64,000 nt of DNA from Pelodera strongyloides (lineage: Eukaryota > Nematoda > Chromadorea > Rhabditida > Rhabditidae): positions 186,001 through 250,000 of the forward strand of contig JAANDG010000024.1 of assembly GCA_036852015.1 (NCBI GenBank), in the 5' to 3' direction. The notes beneath the pieces are model-generated. The model was not told the DNA's origin. It did not search any database and was given only the letters and a program-made list of their open reading frames with translations. Position numbers and translations under genes: made by a program. Of the stretch, positions 15,001-25,061 are shown piece after piece; positions within the stretch are counted from its first letter, which is position 1; the number at the start of each line of letters is the position of its first letter.

Positions 15001-18000
15001 TCTTCTGCTGTAGAAGTTGTGCAGGGCAGATCCTGGTCTTCCTGCAGGCCATCTTCCTGTCTTCACTGCTTCCACGATATTCGGTAATGTATCGTCCTTT
15101 TCCATTGCAGCGCGAATGTCCTTCTTCATAACTGGCAAAGACCTGATAGCATCCAAGTACACGGCGTTTACATCATCCTCCATTCTTCCAAAAATGACGT
15201 CTTCTTCTGGCACGTGCTGGGTAGAAATCAGTCTTGATAAAGCATCGGCTTGTCCAAAGCTGGTGGTTGATCGGTACTGGATACAGAAGTCGTACGCCAG
15301 TAGCACAAGTGACCATCTTTGCAACCGATTTGTTGAATGTACCGAAATTCCTTTCCTACTTCCAAATATAGCAAGCAAAGGTTTGTGATCGGTCAACAAC
15401 ATGAAGGTTCGCCCATAGATATACCGATGAAACTTTCTTACCGCGTATACTAAAGCGAGAGCCTCCTTCTCGATCTGTCCGTAGTTCTTCTCTGCAGGGG
15501 TGAGGGCGCGACTTGAGTGCCAAATGGCTTTCTCCATTCCATTCGGATATCGGTGCGAGATGACAGCTCCAATTCCGTAGTCGCTCGCATCTGCAGCCAC
15601 GACGATCTCCATCTTCGGATCGTAGTGCGTCAAGAGAAGGTCCGATTGTAGCACTTCTTTGAGTTTCTTGAAGGCTTCCTTACAATCCTTGGACCAGATG
15701 AACTCGGTGTCCTTCTTCTTCAGTGCGTCCAATGGTGCACGAAAGGAACGCATGTCTGGTACGAAAGACGAATAATAAGAAACTAGCCCAAGAAACGATT
15801 CCACCTGCTGCAGGTTCTTGGGTTCCGGCATATCCTTGATCGCGGCAATCTTCTCTGGGTCCGGTCGACGGCCGTCCTTGTCGATAATCTGTCCCAGGAA
15901 ACGGATCTGACTCTGAGCAAAACTACACTTCTCCAGCCGTACACGAAATCCATATTCGTTGATCCTCTCAAATAGATTGCGAACATTCCTATTGTGCTCC
16001 TCGAGTGAACCGCCGGTCACGATCACATCGTCCAAATAGGCAGCACATCCTTCTAGTCCTGCGATCATTGATTCCATTACTTGTTGAAATATGCCGGGTG
16101 CAGACTTGACTCCAAAGGGTAGGCGATTGTACCGGAACAATCCCTTCTGCGTCGTAATTGTGACCAGTTCCTTGGATGAGTCTTCAACTTCGATTTGCAA
16201 ATAAGCGTCAGCAAAGTCGATCTGCGTAAAATACATACCTCCATTAAGTTGAGCGAAGATTTCTTCAGCTGTCGGTAGTGGGTGGCGGTGTAGTTCCAAT
16301 GCGTCGTTGAGTCCTGTTGAGAAATCCGAGCAGACCCTCACGGCTCCCGATTTCTTCCTCACGACGACAATTGGCGCGGCCCATCTCGAATACTCCACTG
16401 GTGAGATCACACCTTGCTGGGCAAGCCGGTTGATTTCCTCCATAACCAGTGGTTCCACAGCGAACGGTATCTTCCTCCTTGAGGCGAAGATCGGCTGAGC
16501 ATCCTTCTTCAGTACAAAACTGGCCTTCATCATCGACCCAACTCCTTCTTAAACACGTCCGGATACGCTTGCAGAAGTCCTTCCGTCAATTCGGTAGTCT
16601 TCACTGCGCAACACATTGCCTCGAATGCGTCCTTGAACGGTGGTAGCTGGTCGATCCAGTCGATTCCCAGTAGCTTGATATCCTCAGTCACGTAGCAGCT
16701 TCCGTGACCTCTGAAGTCGTTACACGCGAAATCCGTCGTTAGACGTCCCTGCACGGCGATCGGCGTCCCATTGGCAGCTTTCAGCTTCGTATCCACACTT
16801 TCCAGCTTCGGTGATCCCAGAGATCTCCACGTCGCTTTGTCAATAAGTGTGACATCTGCTCCAGTATCCAGTTGCATCTGGACTCGCTGCGCTCCAATGT
16901 CGACTTCAACCATCTTCCGTGTCGCGGCTATGACGATGCTCATATCCTCCTCGATCTTCTTTGTGTAGGCGGGTCCTCCTCGGTAGCCTCGAAAACCTCC
17001 TTGTCTCAGCTGTTGACCTGAACCCCTATTAGAACCTACTTTTCTTTTGCAGTATCTCGCCCAATGTCCAATTTCTCCACAATTGTAACATGGTCCACGC
17101 TCCTTTGTCTTCTCCGGTGTCGCTTCCTTGCTAGGGTTGCGGTGGTTCCGGTCCCTCGTCCAACGTGGGTTGATGACCTTGTTGACCTCTCCATTTTGTT
17201 CGTTCCGTCCGATCCTGGCGGCATCCTTGTTCAGCGTCTGCATCGCGTCACACTCGTCCAGTAGATCCTCCAGTTTACAGCCATCTTTCACCTCCATCTT
17301 CTTCAGAAGGCGCTTCCTCAACTCGGAATCCTCATGTAACTGCAAACCAGCGACGAACAAAAGAGTCTTAAAATCGGTCTCAGCCATATCCTTAAACAGA
17401 GCGGCTTCACACATTCTATTTACACTAGCAGCATACTCTCTATATGATTCACCTGATTGTCTTGTCGTCCGCAACGCGTTGTACCTGCGTCGGAAGATCG
17501 TTGTTTTCTCCCCGAACAATTTCTCCAGCTCCTTGGCGAGTTCCTTGATCGGTAGATCTTTGATCCTTCTCGGCGCGACGACATTACTCAATCGGACGTA
17601 GGCGTTGTCGTTGAGCTTCGACACGAGCATCCTGGCCTGTGCTGCCTCTGACAGACCGCCTCCTTCCGCCGTCACGACGTCCTCGAACCGCTGGAACCAC
17701 GTTGTGAAGGTAGCTCCCTCGTCCACATCGTACGCGAATGTCGGTATCCTGTCCCCGAGCAGCGGCGCCATCGTAGCTTCCAGTCTCGAAGATCCAACCA
17801 CCTCTCGTCCTTCCAACAGCTTAAGCAGCCGTTCCTCGCGCTTGCTGGCTTCATCCAGGAGCTTCTCCATTTTCTTCTGGTGCTCGGCGAACATCTTCTT
17901 TTGTTCCTCCAGCAATTCCTTCTCAGCTCCTGGAGCCATGCTGTATTCGAAAATCTCAGAAAACCGAACTACTAATTTTCGAAAATGCGCAAATCCGAGC

Positions 18001-18938
18001 GCGATAAATCGCTAGCTCAAGGATATTTTCGAAATTAGTGTCGATCCTCACGAGTTTCGAAAGTCGTCCTTGATCCTGAACGCCAAATTGTTGTAGCTGC
18101 GGCCTGTGTAGAGTAGTGTGTGTGATGTGGAGAACACGGCGAAAGACTATAAGTCTTTATTGAAGATACTGTCGAAGTGCGGTAGTCAATTCCCCAATTG
18201 ACTCCCACACTGAACCTGCTATGTACAAATCCTAGCACGTTATATTCATTAGTTCGTATGCTAATAGTTCATATACGAAAGTGGTAAATGACTCAACATA
18301 GACTAATTAGGAACAGGAAATAACTAGTGTTTAGATATACGTTTCAAGGTCATTTCCCTAACAGTTTTAATTGTTGTCAATATTTTCCAGTGAGTGTCTT
18401 CTTGATCAACGCATTGTGGGACTCGTACAGAGCTGTCAATCGGCACCAATGCTCAACACTGTCGTTCGATTGATTGGTCAGTTTTTAAATTGCGGAGAAT
18501 CAGTCTTTGTTTAATTTAATGTTTCTTTTTGTTTATAAACTGTTCTTATGGAATTCGTGCATGGTTACCCTGCCTCCTCATACTTTCTCAATATGTGGTC
18601 TCAGTTTGATTGGTTCCATTGGATTGGTGAGATGACTGGATTGAGCGCGTAATGACTGGATTGAGCTAAAGTAGATAGAGTGGCTTACATTGTTTTTGGT
18701 TTTAGAAACGTCTGCACTGGGCGAACCAGCGTCGGGTCCGCAGCAGGCTTGCTCCTTCCTACAACAGTGCGGCTTCGCAGGTCTATGGAGATATGCTGGA
18801 GCATTCTTATCGCCGGTCAGTTTTTCGATTTATGGAATTTTCCAATATGGTGATTTTGTTTGAAGCTAGAACTATCTTGCTGATATTCTTTAACCGCAGA
18901 CGGAGTATGTTTTATGGGGTTCATATGGCCGTGATTAG
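18..18938 (+). CDS. NF1: Neurofibromin (NF1), C-terminal 1,746 residues, 46 exons, 5' end outside window
   Basis: Ras GTPase-activating protein that switches off Ras at membranes. Exons read in one frame: 18-126, 301-396, 593-729, 893-971, 1075-1196, 1301-1418, 1546-1631, 1803-1955, 2112-2193, 2346-2445, 2658-2760, 2999-3128, 3229-3347, 3443-3580, 3770-3896, 4008-4119, 4362-4453, 4753-4835, 4962-5088, 5450-5640, 5776-5845, 5974-6129, 6345-6473, 6671-6778, 6880-7021, 7133-7281, 7358-7507, 7658-7827, 8045-8238, 8455-8595, 8857-8998, 9281-9389, 9520-9597, 9715-9816, 10176-10307, 10476-10565, 10737-10863, 11016-11097, 11200-11266, 11475-11569, 11673-11782, 12123-12190, 12373-12464, 18391-18476, 18706-18815, 18900-18938; total 5,242 nt, frame-consistent. 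The RasGAP domain has the arginine-finger motif YRGSSFA (3342-3463) and FLRLFNPAI (4095-4119). Sec14-PH follows (about 5600-7020), then the HEAT-like tail, e.g. FNFALVGYLLK (10831-10863) and GLWRYAGAF. The very last exon (ending WGSYGRD) is the least certain; the tail is much shorter than in the human protein. The N-terminal third lies upstream of the window. Confidence 0.95.
12602..12876 (-). repeat. 3' LTR of the Ty3/gypsy element
   Basis: Identical over 275 bp to the copy at 18089-18363 except for one C/G difference near 12634. In the element's own orientation it starts TGTTAGGG and ends with ACAACA. Target duplication GTTTT abuts it on the left. Confidence 0.93.
12886..13221 (-). pseudogene. 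Detached C-terminal 112 codons of the Ty3 integrase
   Basis: Continues the pol frame on the far side of the nested element. It contains the integrase C-terminal (GPY/F-like) stretch IGRSVYEVVTADGRIWKRH followed by an acidic, low-complexity tail rich in Asp, Glu and Gly. It ends at 12886, only 10 bp from the 3' LTR, as expected for the end of a Ty3/gypsy pol. It has no start of its own in this frame that makes biological sense, because the ATG-initiated reading extends upstream into the inserted element. Confidence 0.88.
13228..14100. mobile_element. Non-autonomous hAT-like DNA transposon nested in Ty3 pol
   Basis: 873 bp with terminal inverted repeats of about 22 bp that begin TAGAGTGGGG and continue YCAAAACGGCTC. 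It is flanked by the direct repeat CACGGC (13222-13227, 14101-14106). Removing the element plus one repeat restores the integrase frame, which proves the boundaries. Subterminal regions (about 13245-13455 and 13865-14090) carry arrays of the palindrome GAGCCGGCTC and relatives; the core is AT-rich and has no transposase. TAGAG-type ends and subterminal arrays resemble hAT elements, although hAT normally makes 8-bp duplications and only 6 bp match here. Confidence 0.85.
14098..16533 (-). pseudogene. pol: Ty3/gypsy Pol (RT, RNase H, integrase), truncated at 811 aa by nested transposon
   Basis: Reverse transcriptase with YLDD at residues 166-169, RNase H (acidic residues in VVAADASDYG about 311-320 and LTDHKPL about 380-386), integrase HHCC finger (about 542-578, ending KKCDSCQ), and the catalytic triad D606 (HIDFAGP), D660 (VSDNGSQF) and E696 (GQAERF). 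The order RT-RH-IN is Ty3/gypsy type. The frame stops at 14098 because the TAG belonging to the end of the inserted element at 13228-14100 falls in frame directly after the target duplication. The missing integrase C-terminus resumes at 13221, so the enzyme core is intact but the reading frame is interrupted. Confidence 0.93.
16530..17939 (-). CDS. gag: Ty3/gypsy Gag with zinc knuckle and aspartic protease, 469 aa
   Basis: The retrotransposon structural protein fused to its protease. The N-terminus is a charged, Glu/Lys-rich helical stretch (about residues 1-45). A capsid-like region follows, then one CCHC zinc knuckle, CYNCGEIGHWARYC (about residues 288-301), for RNA binding. The protease active site is LDTGADVTLID (about residue 355). 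The reading frame is uninterrupted. Its stop codon overlaps the first ATG of pol in an ATGATGA arrangement (16529-16535 region, minus), so pol is in the -1 frame. The protein packages element RNA in virus-like particles; that role is inferred from the family. Confidence 0.93.
   Translation of the reverse strand: MAPGAEKELLEEQKKMFAEHQKKMEKLLDEASKREERLLKLLEGREVVGSSRLEATMAPLLGDRIPTFAYDVDEGATFTTWFQRFEDVVTAEGGGLSEAAQARMLVSKLNDNAYVRLSNVVAPRRIKDLPIKELAKELEKLFGEKTTIFRRRYNALRTTRQSGESYREYAASVNRMCEAALFKDMAETDFKTLLFVAGLQLHEDSELRKRLLKKMEVKDGCKLEDLLDECDAMQTLNKDAARIGRNEQNGEVNKVINPRWTRDRNHRNPSKEATPEKTKERGPCYNCGEIGHWARYCKRKVGSNRGSGQQLRQGGFRGYRGGPAYTKKIEEDMSIVIAATRKMVEVDIGAQRVQMQLDTGADVTLIDKATWRSLGSPKLESVDTKLKAANGTPIAVQGRLTTDFACNDFRGHGSCYVTEDIKLLGIDWIDQLPPFKDAFEAMCCAVKTTELTEGLLQAYPDVFKKELGR
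18089..18363 (-). repeat. 5' LTR of the Ty3/gypsy element
   Basis: Second 275-bp LTR; carries the element's promoter in the minus orientation. The second copy of target duplication GTTTT follows at 18364-18368. Immediately inside (18068-18085, minus) the sequence begins TGGCG, the usual start of a tRNA primer-binding site; the primer tRNA is not identified. Confidence 0.93.
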
Positions 18939-20083
18939 GTGATTCTGCATTAAAGTAAAACAATTTAATCAAGTGTATCAGCAGCATACTGTATAACACC
19001 GGAATAATAAGAATGGTGCAGGTGCAGTCTTGGATTACTTTTTTTCATCCTTTTTGTGCAGCGTAGTGGAATTAATTACGCATGGGGTGGGGGCATCCTG
19101 AACTGTAACTGAAACTTTAACATAATTTCAGAGAGCCTCACTGCAAGCTATCAATGCAAATCTATGTTCTTGTTTGGAGTGTATATTGGCGTCGATATGA
19201 GTTTGAAATTTGCGCTTCTTAGCGTTGAAGAGATTCTGCGCTTCTTAGCGTTGAAGAGATTCTATTCTAAAAGTTTTTATAGTAGTTTAGACATAACTCA
19301 ATTATTGTAACCACTAATTTTGTGTTACTGAACCTTTATTCCCCACTTTATGCACTAGCACCACTTTTTGTGAACGTGTATAGAAGTACCTAAATTTCAT
19401 CCTGAATCTTGCTTTGATTTAGTCCGTAAGTTCTAGTCTTTTTGTGACGTGTTATTTTTATAGAGATTTTGACATTGTATATAGTTATATGGCTATGCAT
19501 ATAATACGATATACGTATAACATATGTGTGTATATCTTTGTATCAGTGCTATGTTGTATTATGTGTTTGTGTATATGATTCGAACATGATCCTTTGACTA
19601 CGCCATAAACAAAAATCAAAGCAGCGCCCCGGTGATCTCATGTTATATCCAACACGCGTTCTTATTTTCAGTTACATTTTACTTTTATCCTTTGCTCTTT
19701 ATTTTTAGTGTAACCATTCCTTTAGTATATTTTACAGTATTTTCGTTTTCTGTGAATAGGATGCATTCTGTGCTAACATCAATGTGTATTAGTGTGTTTC
19801 TGTAAATCTTGTCATTTTTCCTATTTTGTGATGACATAATAACATAGCTTTAATCTTTTGCGTAATAATTTCTCACCCGCACTTCTGTATCATTTCTTAT
19901 GTCTTGTGATATTCTAATTTAAAAAATAAAGTTTTTAATAATATAGCGCGTATATTCATCCTTTGATGCAGTTTGTGACTGAAAACTATATTTGATAAGA
20001 AATGTACTTTCGAGTTTGACGCCAAACTATAATAGTTTGTTAGAAGCTTGCATCGGTAGTTTTTTATTGCAACGCAAAACGTA
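18939..20083 (+). other. NF1 3' UTR/intergenic region with 26-bp tandem duplication and poly(A) signal
   Basis: AT-rich, no open gene. A 26-bp unit starting TGCGCTTCTTAGCG is duplicated in tandem at about 19211-19263. The first good AATAAA on the plus strand is at 19924-19929, which would give NF1 a 3' UTR of about 1 kb; this is inferred from position only. Confidence 0.5.
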
Positions 20084-20156
20084 AGCCCACGGCCGGGATC
20101 GAACCGACAATCTTCTGATTAGAAGTCAGACGCCTTATCCATTAGGCCACGCGGGC
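20084..20156 (-). tRNA. tRNA-Arg (anticodon UCU)
   Basis: A complete 73-nt cloverleaf on the minus strand with no intron. The 7-bp acceptor stem is GCCCGCG/CGTGGGC with one G-U pair, the anticodon loop is CTTCTAA giving UCU, and the T arm contains GGTTCGATCC. It lies between NF1 and pelota. CCA is not encoded, as usual in nuclear tRNA genes. The discriminator position reads U, which is slightly unusual. Confidence 0.93.
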
Positions 20157-20348
20157 GGTGGTTGGGTGCTGGAGTATTTGTTCCAAGTGAACACGCCTCT
20201 TTCCATTCAATACTGGTTATTCTTCCCATACAATGGATGTTTCGAAATGTTTTCTATGTAGGTATTTATCGTTTAAAACTGAGTGAGATTACTTTTGAAA
20301 TGGTTATAAGTGTTATGAATATGCTTTCTCATCTTCCTTTTTCTTTAG

Positions 20349-23300
20349 ATGAAACAAATACGGCGTTCAATAGAGAAAGGAGGAGCTGGGTGAGGTTTAT
20401 CTTTGCTAAAAACAAAGTATTATCTTTTATTCAACAATTAATGACAAACAAGCTTAGTGCAAAATCCGATGTGCGCTTTATGCAACTTATCGGTGGAGCG
20501 TTATGGTTGTCCACAGTAACCCCTGTTTTAGTTTTGTCGTACTCGTCCCAGAAGAAGCGGAGGACATGTGGCACATCTATAATTTGATACGAGTCGGTGA
20601 CACCGTACAGAGTCAGACGATTAGAAAGGTTGGTTGACACTATCTTTCCTTTAACTGCATACTACAGTATGACAGTCATAAATAAATGGGTTATTTTTGT
20701 ATGCCTCAAGATCGTACTCCTCCTCTAAGCTTATAGTTGTTCGGCAGAGGTCGTAGGTTCTTGAGCAGTGTAGATAAGGAGATGACTAATTACTCAACGC
20801 TTTGAAGGCTGGGGCCGCCGGGGGGGGGGGGCAATGAATGAGCAACATTCATTTGAGGACGTGTCCCATTTAGTTCCGGAATGTTGCACCATGATTCCAT
20901 TTAAGGTTGTCAATGAGACGTCGACTGGCTCAACAACCGCTCAGCGACAACGAGTACGGCTAACCATTGTTGTGGAGACTATTGACTTTGACCCCGGATC
21001 AGAGGCGCTTCATTTAAAGGTGAGCTATGAGTACGGTTGTTGTGAAACTCTGTTCTGTTTAGAAATTCATAGATAATTGTATATGCGCTCTTACTACAGC
21101 CAATCAGTTACAGGATGATTGCATTTATTTACTCAGTGATGGAGGTAGGAGATTACGATAACTAACCCTTTTCTAGGGGCGTAATATAGAGGAGAATGAA
21201 CTTGTGAAGATGGGCGCATATCACACACTGGACTTGGAACCGTCGCGAAAGTTCACGCTAAATAAAATGGAATGGGACACAATTGACTTAGGTGTGATCT
21301 AGATCATGATATTTCTCTTGTGTTTACGCTTGCTCGTGAACTTGATGGTGGAATTTGAAGATTCATGATACATATAATATAATTTGCATTGGTAGTATTA
21401 CCATTTCGAACCTGGTGATGTTGTTGTAAAGTAGCGGTGAGTGTTGTTAGTGTTACGTGCTAAGTAAGTTACCGGCCAATTCCGTGAGTACAGCTTATCT
21501 GGAATAAGAAGTTGGGACTGGTGCTTTTTTATAGAACGATTGGACCTAGCCTTGGATCCAACTACGCAGGCCGACGTAGCAGCCGTAGTGTTGCACGAGG
21601 GCCTAGCTCACATTTGTCTTCTCACACCGGCAATGACACTTGTCAGAGCTAAAATAGACATGCAGGTCTGTTCTTGCTCTCTACGCTCTCTCTCTCCCTT
21701 TCTCTTTCCATCTCTTGGTCTCTCTCTCTCGCCAACCCGTGAACCTGTTATTCTGCTTTCAGATTCCGAGAAAACGAAAAGGCTTCACGTCTCAGCACGA
21801 AAAGGGAATTGTAAGGTTCCTGGACGCCCTAGCCGCAGCCTTCTTAAAACATGTGAACTTTCAGGTAAGATTTCTGTTTATGTTTTCCTATTCTCTTGGG
21901 ATCAGGAATTCATTGAAGCCGCTGTGACTTTGCTGTTTCATGAGTGTCTTTGTGTTATATGCCCAATCTTTGATAGCCTACTCTTGATTTTAACCCGTGA
22001 ACTCGTCTAGGTTGTGAAATGCGTGCTGATCGCCAGTCGTGGATTTCTGAATCAACAGTTTTTGGATCATTTAATACAGTATGCCGATGCGCAGGGGAAG
22101 AAGATCACCTCAGAGCATAAGGTGAGTTTCTTTAATGTTTTAGTAATAATATATATATTTCAATTCATATTCTTTCTGTTTCCGTCCGAGGTAACGTAAC
22201 CGTATGTATGTTGCCGGTCCTTGACAACTGTTAGATGTACGGTAGTTCATAGGTATGGCCATAATACAGTATAAATACTTCGCATTATTGCGGTTACTCG
22301 AACTCTGCGGGGAATTTTCAAGTGTAAACGATGTTTCATCTCGATAGTTCACCGTTACCGTGTTTAGTCCAAGTTCATGTTGACATACGCAAGTAGTGGC
22401 TTCAAACACGCACTCAAGGAAGTACTGGAGGATCCCAATGTGGCCAATCGATTGGCCGATACTAAGGTAAGCATATTTGTTCATTTATTTATTAAGCATG
22501 TGATGTTTAATTTGTTATGGGGTTTCAAAGTATGCTGGCAATTTACCGTATTTTGAAACTACACGAGAATATGTTTTTATTTTCATATTATATATGCAGG
22601 TTTCGTGCAGAAATACGTTAGTATTGACAGAATCACGGACATTTATTGGGATACTTTGAAAACCCATTAATCATGTTTAACACTATCACAACATCGTTGG
22701 CATCTTCGGATCATCCGTAGTTGTGTGCTGCGTATATTCCGAAGAAGTGAAACATTGTTCTTTAGCAATAAAATTTCAATGAGCAACTTTGTGTAAAAAA
22801 CGTGGTGCAGGATTTTATTTGGTGTAATTTGATGTGTAATTGCGTTTATACGTAGTCTTTTCTATCGAATGCGTTTCTTCAAAGTATTTTCCAACTTGTT
22901 GTAGGCCCAAGGAGAGGTGAAGGCGCTCAAGCAATTCTTTGAATTGATGTCCACCGAACCAGACAGGGCTTACTACGGATACAAGTGAGAATATTGTAAA
23001 TATACATTACCAGTCAGTTAATCGGTTAATTGCCTGCAAGAGTACTTGTTTAGGTCAATTATTCTAGTTTTTCTAAGCTTGTGTGGTAGTGAGAAAGAGT
23101 TTATCTTAAGCTTTGTATATTTTAGTCGATGTTGAGGAGAATAATTTGAACTGTAGGAATAGAATTGTTAAATACAACATGAATGGTTGTCAGCCACTGT
23201 CCAGCACAACAGTAAGTAGGAAATTCATGGGGTAAACTGTAGTATAAAACCATACCACCGTGGTACCGCTAAACTATATCATTACGAACTCACCGTACAT

Positions 23301-24414
23301 CTACAGCATATCATACCGTACCCGTTTCTAGACACGTGCAACGGGCGAACAAGGAGCAGGCGATCGACATTCTCCTCCTTGCTGATTCACTCTTCCGATC
23401 GAATGACATTACAGAGCGGAAGAAATATGTGTCACTGGTGGAGAGTGTACGAGAACAGGTACTGTACCTAGTTATATATGTTTGTAAGAATTAGAAATTA
23501 GACCAATTACTAGGCGTAGACTACTTCAGGAGTTTGAAGTTCCCATAGGTTCCGTAAGTCAATGTGTCAAGTTACATAATATCAGCTTATGAATGTACCG
23601 CAGTGGGATACTTTTTTCACGGTTCGCGTGTCATACCATGGGTGGATTATTATTACTTTGTTGTCCCCAATTAAAAACCGACGACTCTAATCACTATTTT
23701 GTAGGGTGCTACCGTGCTGATCTTCTCGTCGATGCATGTGAGCGGCGAACAACTGGCGTTATTGACTGGGTGCGCAGCGATTCTAAGGTATGCTTCAGGG
23801 TGAAGAGTTTTACACTACTTATTGGCATCAATATTTTTCAAAGGAGTGATAAGGTATACATGTTTACTATTCAGTTTGCTTATCTGTGGCATGTTCTAAT
23901 CAAATTTCTTTCAAACGTGGCTACCGTAGTCTCTGTAATTCAAGACTATTTCAATGAGATTAAATGAAGGCAAGACCTCTCAAGGCTGGTCAGGCCAAAG
24001 TTTAGTTTGATTGCATGAACGAAAAATTGGGGTATTGGACGAGTGGGGGTCGAACCCACGACCTCTGGATTACCGGTCCAGTATGCTAACCACTACACTA
24101 CCGCCACCCACACCCAAATTTCGTTCTTGCTAGCGACTTATACGGCTCGCCTGCAACCCACAGTGGGCGCATAGGAAATGCGCCCACTGTGTGTTGCAAT
24201 CGCTAGCATTTGAGTGTAGTGGTTATACTGGACCGGTAATCCAGAGGTCGTGGGTTCGACCCCCACTCGTCCAATACCCCAATTTTTCGTTCATGCAATC
24301 AAACTATTTCAATGAGGGTGCTGTAGTCACTGTGTCAATATCCCATTTTTTAGATTCCCAATGCCGGAAATCGATGAATCTGATATGAGTGATGATGATG
24401 AAGAAGTACATTAA
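20349..24414 (+). CDS. PELO: Protein pelota (Dom34), 12 exons, 386 aa
   Basis: eRF1-like ribosome-rescue factor that works with HBS1 to split stalled ribosomes in no-go and non-stop mRNA decay. Exons: 20349-20389, 20532-20628, 20906-21019, 21177-21291, 21535-21665, 21763-21864, 22011-22121, 22368-22466, 22905-22984, 23332-23458, 23705-23787, 24354-24414; 1,161 nt, in frame. Length matches the human protein (385 aa). Recognisable blocks: [14 protein letters not shown] (N-terminal Sm-like domain), [33 protein letters not shown] (middle domain), [24 protein letters not shown], and the C-terminal [12 protein letters not shown] with an acidic DDDEE tail. The ATG follows an AG acceptor directly (tttctttag|ATG), so a 5'UTR intron or trans-splice site precedes it. 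AATAAA is at 24704-24709. Confidence 0.97.
23959..24302. mobile_element. Palindromic tRNA-derived retroposon (foldback SINE-like) in pelota intron 11
   Basis: Flanked by the 14-bp direct repeat actatttcaatgag (23945-23958 and 24303-24316), typical of LINE-machinery insertion. Inside, 24004-24302 is a long inverted repeat whose two arms each contain a tRNA-like segment in opposite orientation (minus 24036-24110; plus about 24210-24273) around a GC-rich hairpin with arms near GTGGGCGCAT. Box-B-like GGTTCGACCCC is present in both arms. It is spliced out with the intron. Confidence 0.75.
24036..24110 (-). pseudogene. tRNA-Thr-like (GGU) sequence, head of the retroposon
   Basis: Folds as a 75-nt cloverleaf-like shape with anticodon stem CTGGA/TCCAG, loop CCGGTAA (anticodon GGU, Thr) and a T arm GTGGG-TTCGACC-CCCAC. 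The acceptor stem relies on several G-U pairs and position 33 is C rather than the near-invariant U. A second, shortened copy in the opposite orientation lies 100 bp away, so I call it a SINE head or pseudogene, not a working tRNA. Confidence 0.6.
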
Positions 24415-25061
24415 CGGACTCAAATTCAACACATCCATCAAATACTACAGAACAAAACGCGGGCCCAAGTCGTCGTGTGGTTTGTGCCTGGGCGTTTGGT
24501 GACGTGTAACCAAAATTTGGCTGAACTTTTTAATGATATTTTTTACACCTTTACTTTTATACGTAATAACATAGATAGTTACTAACTTTTCTTCATAACA
24601 TTGTTCTGGCGGGGCTGTATACAGGTCTGGTTTTGTTGTACATTACCACAAGAGTAATTTATTGTTTATAGATTTGTCCTTGTTAAAATACGCTTGTTAC
24701 AGTAATAAAATATCAGTTTCAAAAAGAAATTTATTATAAATACATGGGTACTATACAACACAAACCAATGTGTGGCTCAGGATCCGGGAGATAGCTTAAA
24801 CACCCATAACGTGAACTTTTTTAATAATATTTTTGACATAAATACACAAAAACTAAGCAGTTGTACAAAAACAGTGGACACTAGCACGCACGGCGAGCAA
24901 CGACAGTAAACGCGAGGACACAGAGACAATAAATATTAAAATAAGGAAACTTAAAAAACGTATTTTACAGAAACAGCATAACACACAGACAATACACTAT
25001 ATTCCAAACCCAGAATATAATCGAAATAAGAGGCGTATTCAAGATGGCAAACTAACAACAA
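24415..25061. other. Convergent 3' UTRs of pelota and XBP1
   Basis: No gene. AATAAA for pelota lies at 24704-24709, and the complement of AATAAA for XBP1 (TTTATT) at 24730-24735, so the two transcripts would end within a few tens of bases or overlap tail-to-tail. The XBP1 3' UTR would then be about 330 nt. Confidence 0.55.

Larger units (their letters stand above)
12602..18363 (-). mobile_element. Full-length Ty3/gypsy LTR retrotransposon, minus strand, in an NF1 intron
   Basis: Two 275-bp LTRs (12602-12876 and 18089-18363) read TG...CA-type ends and differ at one position that I can see, so insertion is recent. The 5-bp target duplication GTTTT lies at 12597-12601 and 18364-18368. In element orientation (minus) the order is 5'LTR, candidate primer-binding site (18068-18085, begins TGGCG), gag-protease, pol, purine tract (12877-12887), 3'LTR. 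It sits inside the NF1 intron 12465-18390, antisense to NF1, so it does not interrupt coding sequence. Its pol gene is split by a nested DNA transposon at 13228-14100. Confidence 0.95.

Noticed and set aside
14537..17601. Several plus-strand open frames of 60-157 codons
   Set aside because: They are antisense shadows of the gag and pol frames.
18816..18865. Read-through ending of NF1 without the last splice
   Set aside because: Possible (stop near 18865), but a good gtcagt donor at 18816 and an acceptor at 18899 give a continuation ending WGSYGRD; I kept the spliced form with a caution.
24210..24273. Second tRNA gene on the plus strand
   Set aside because: D arm is shortened and it is the mirror arm of the foldback retroposon, so not a functional tRNA.
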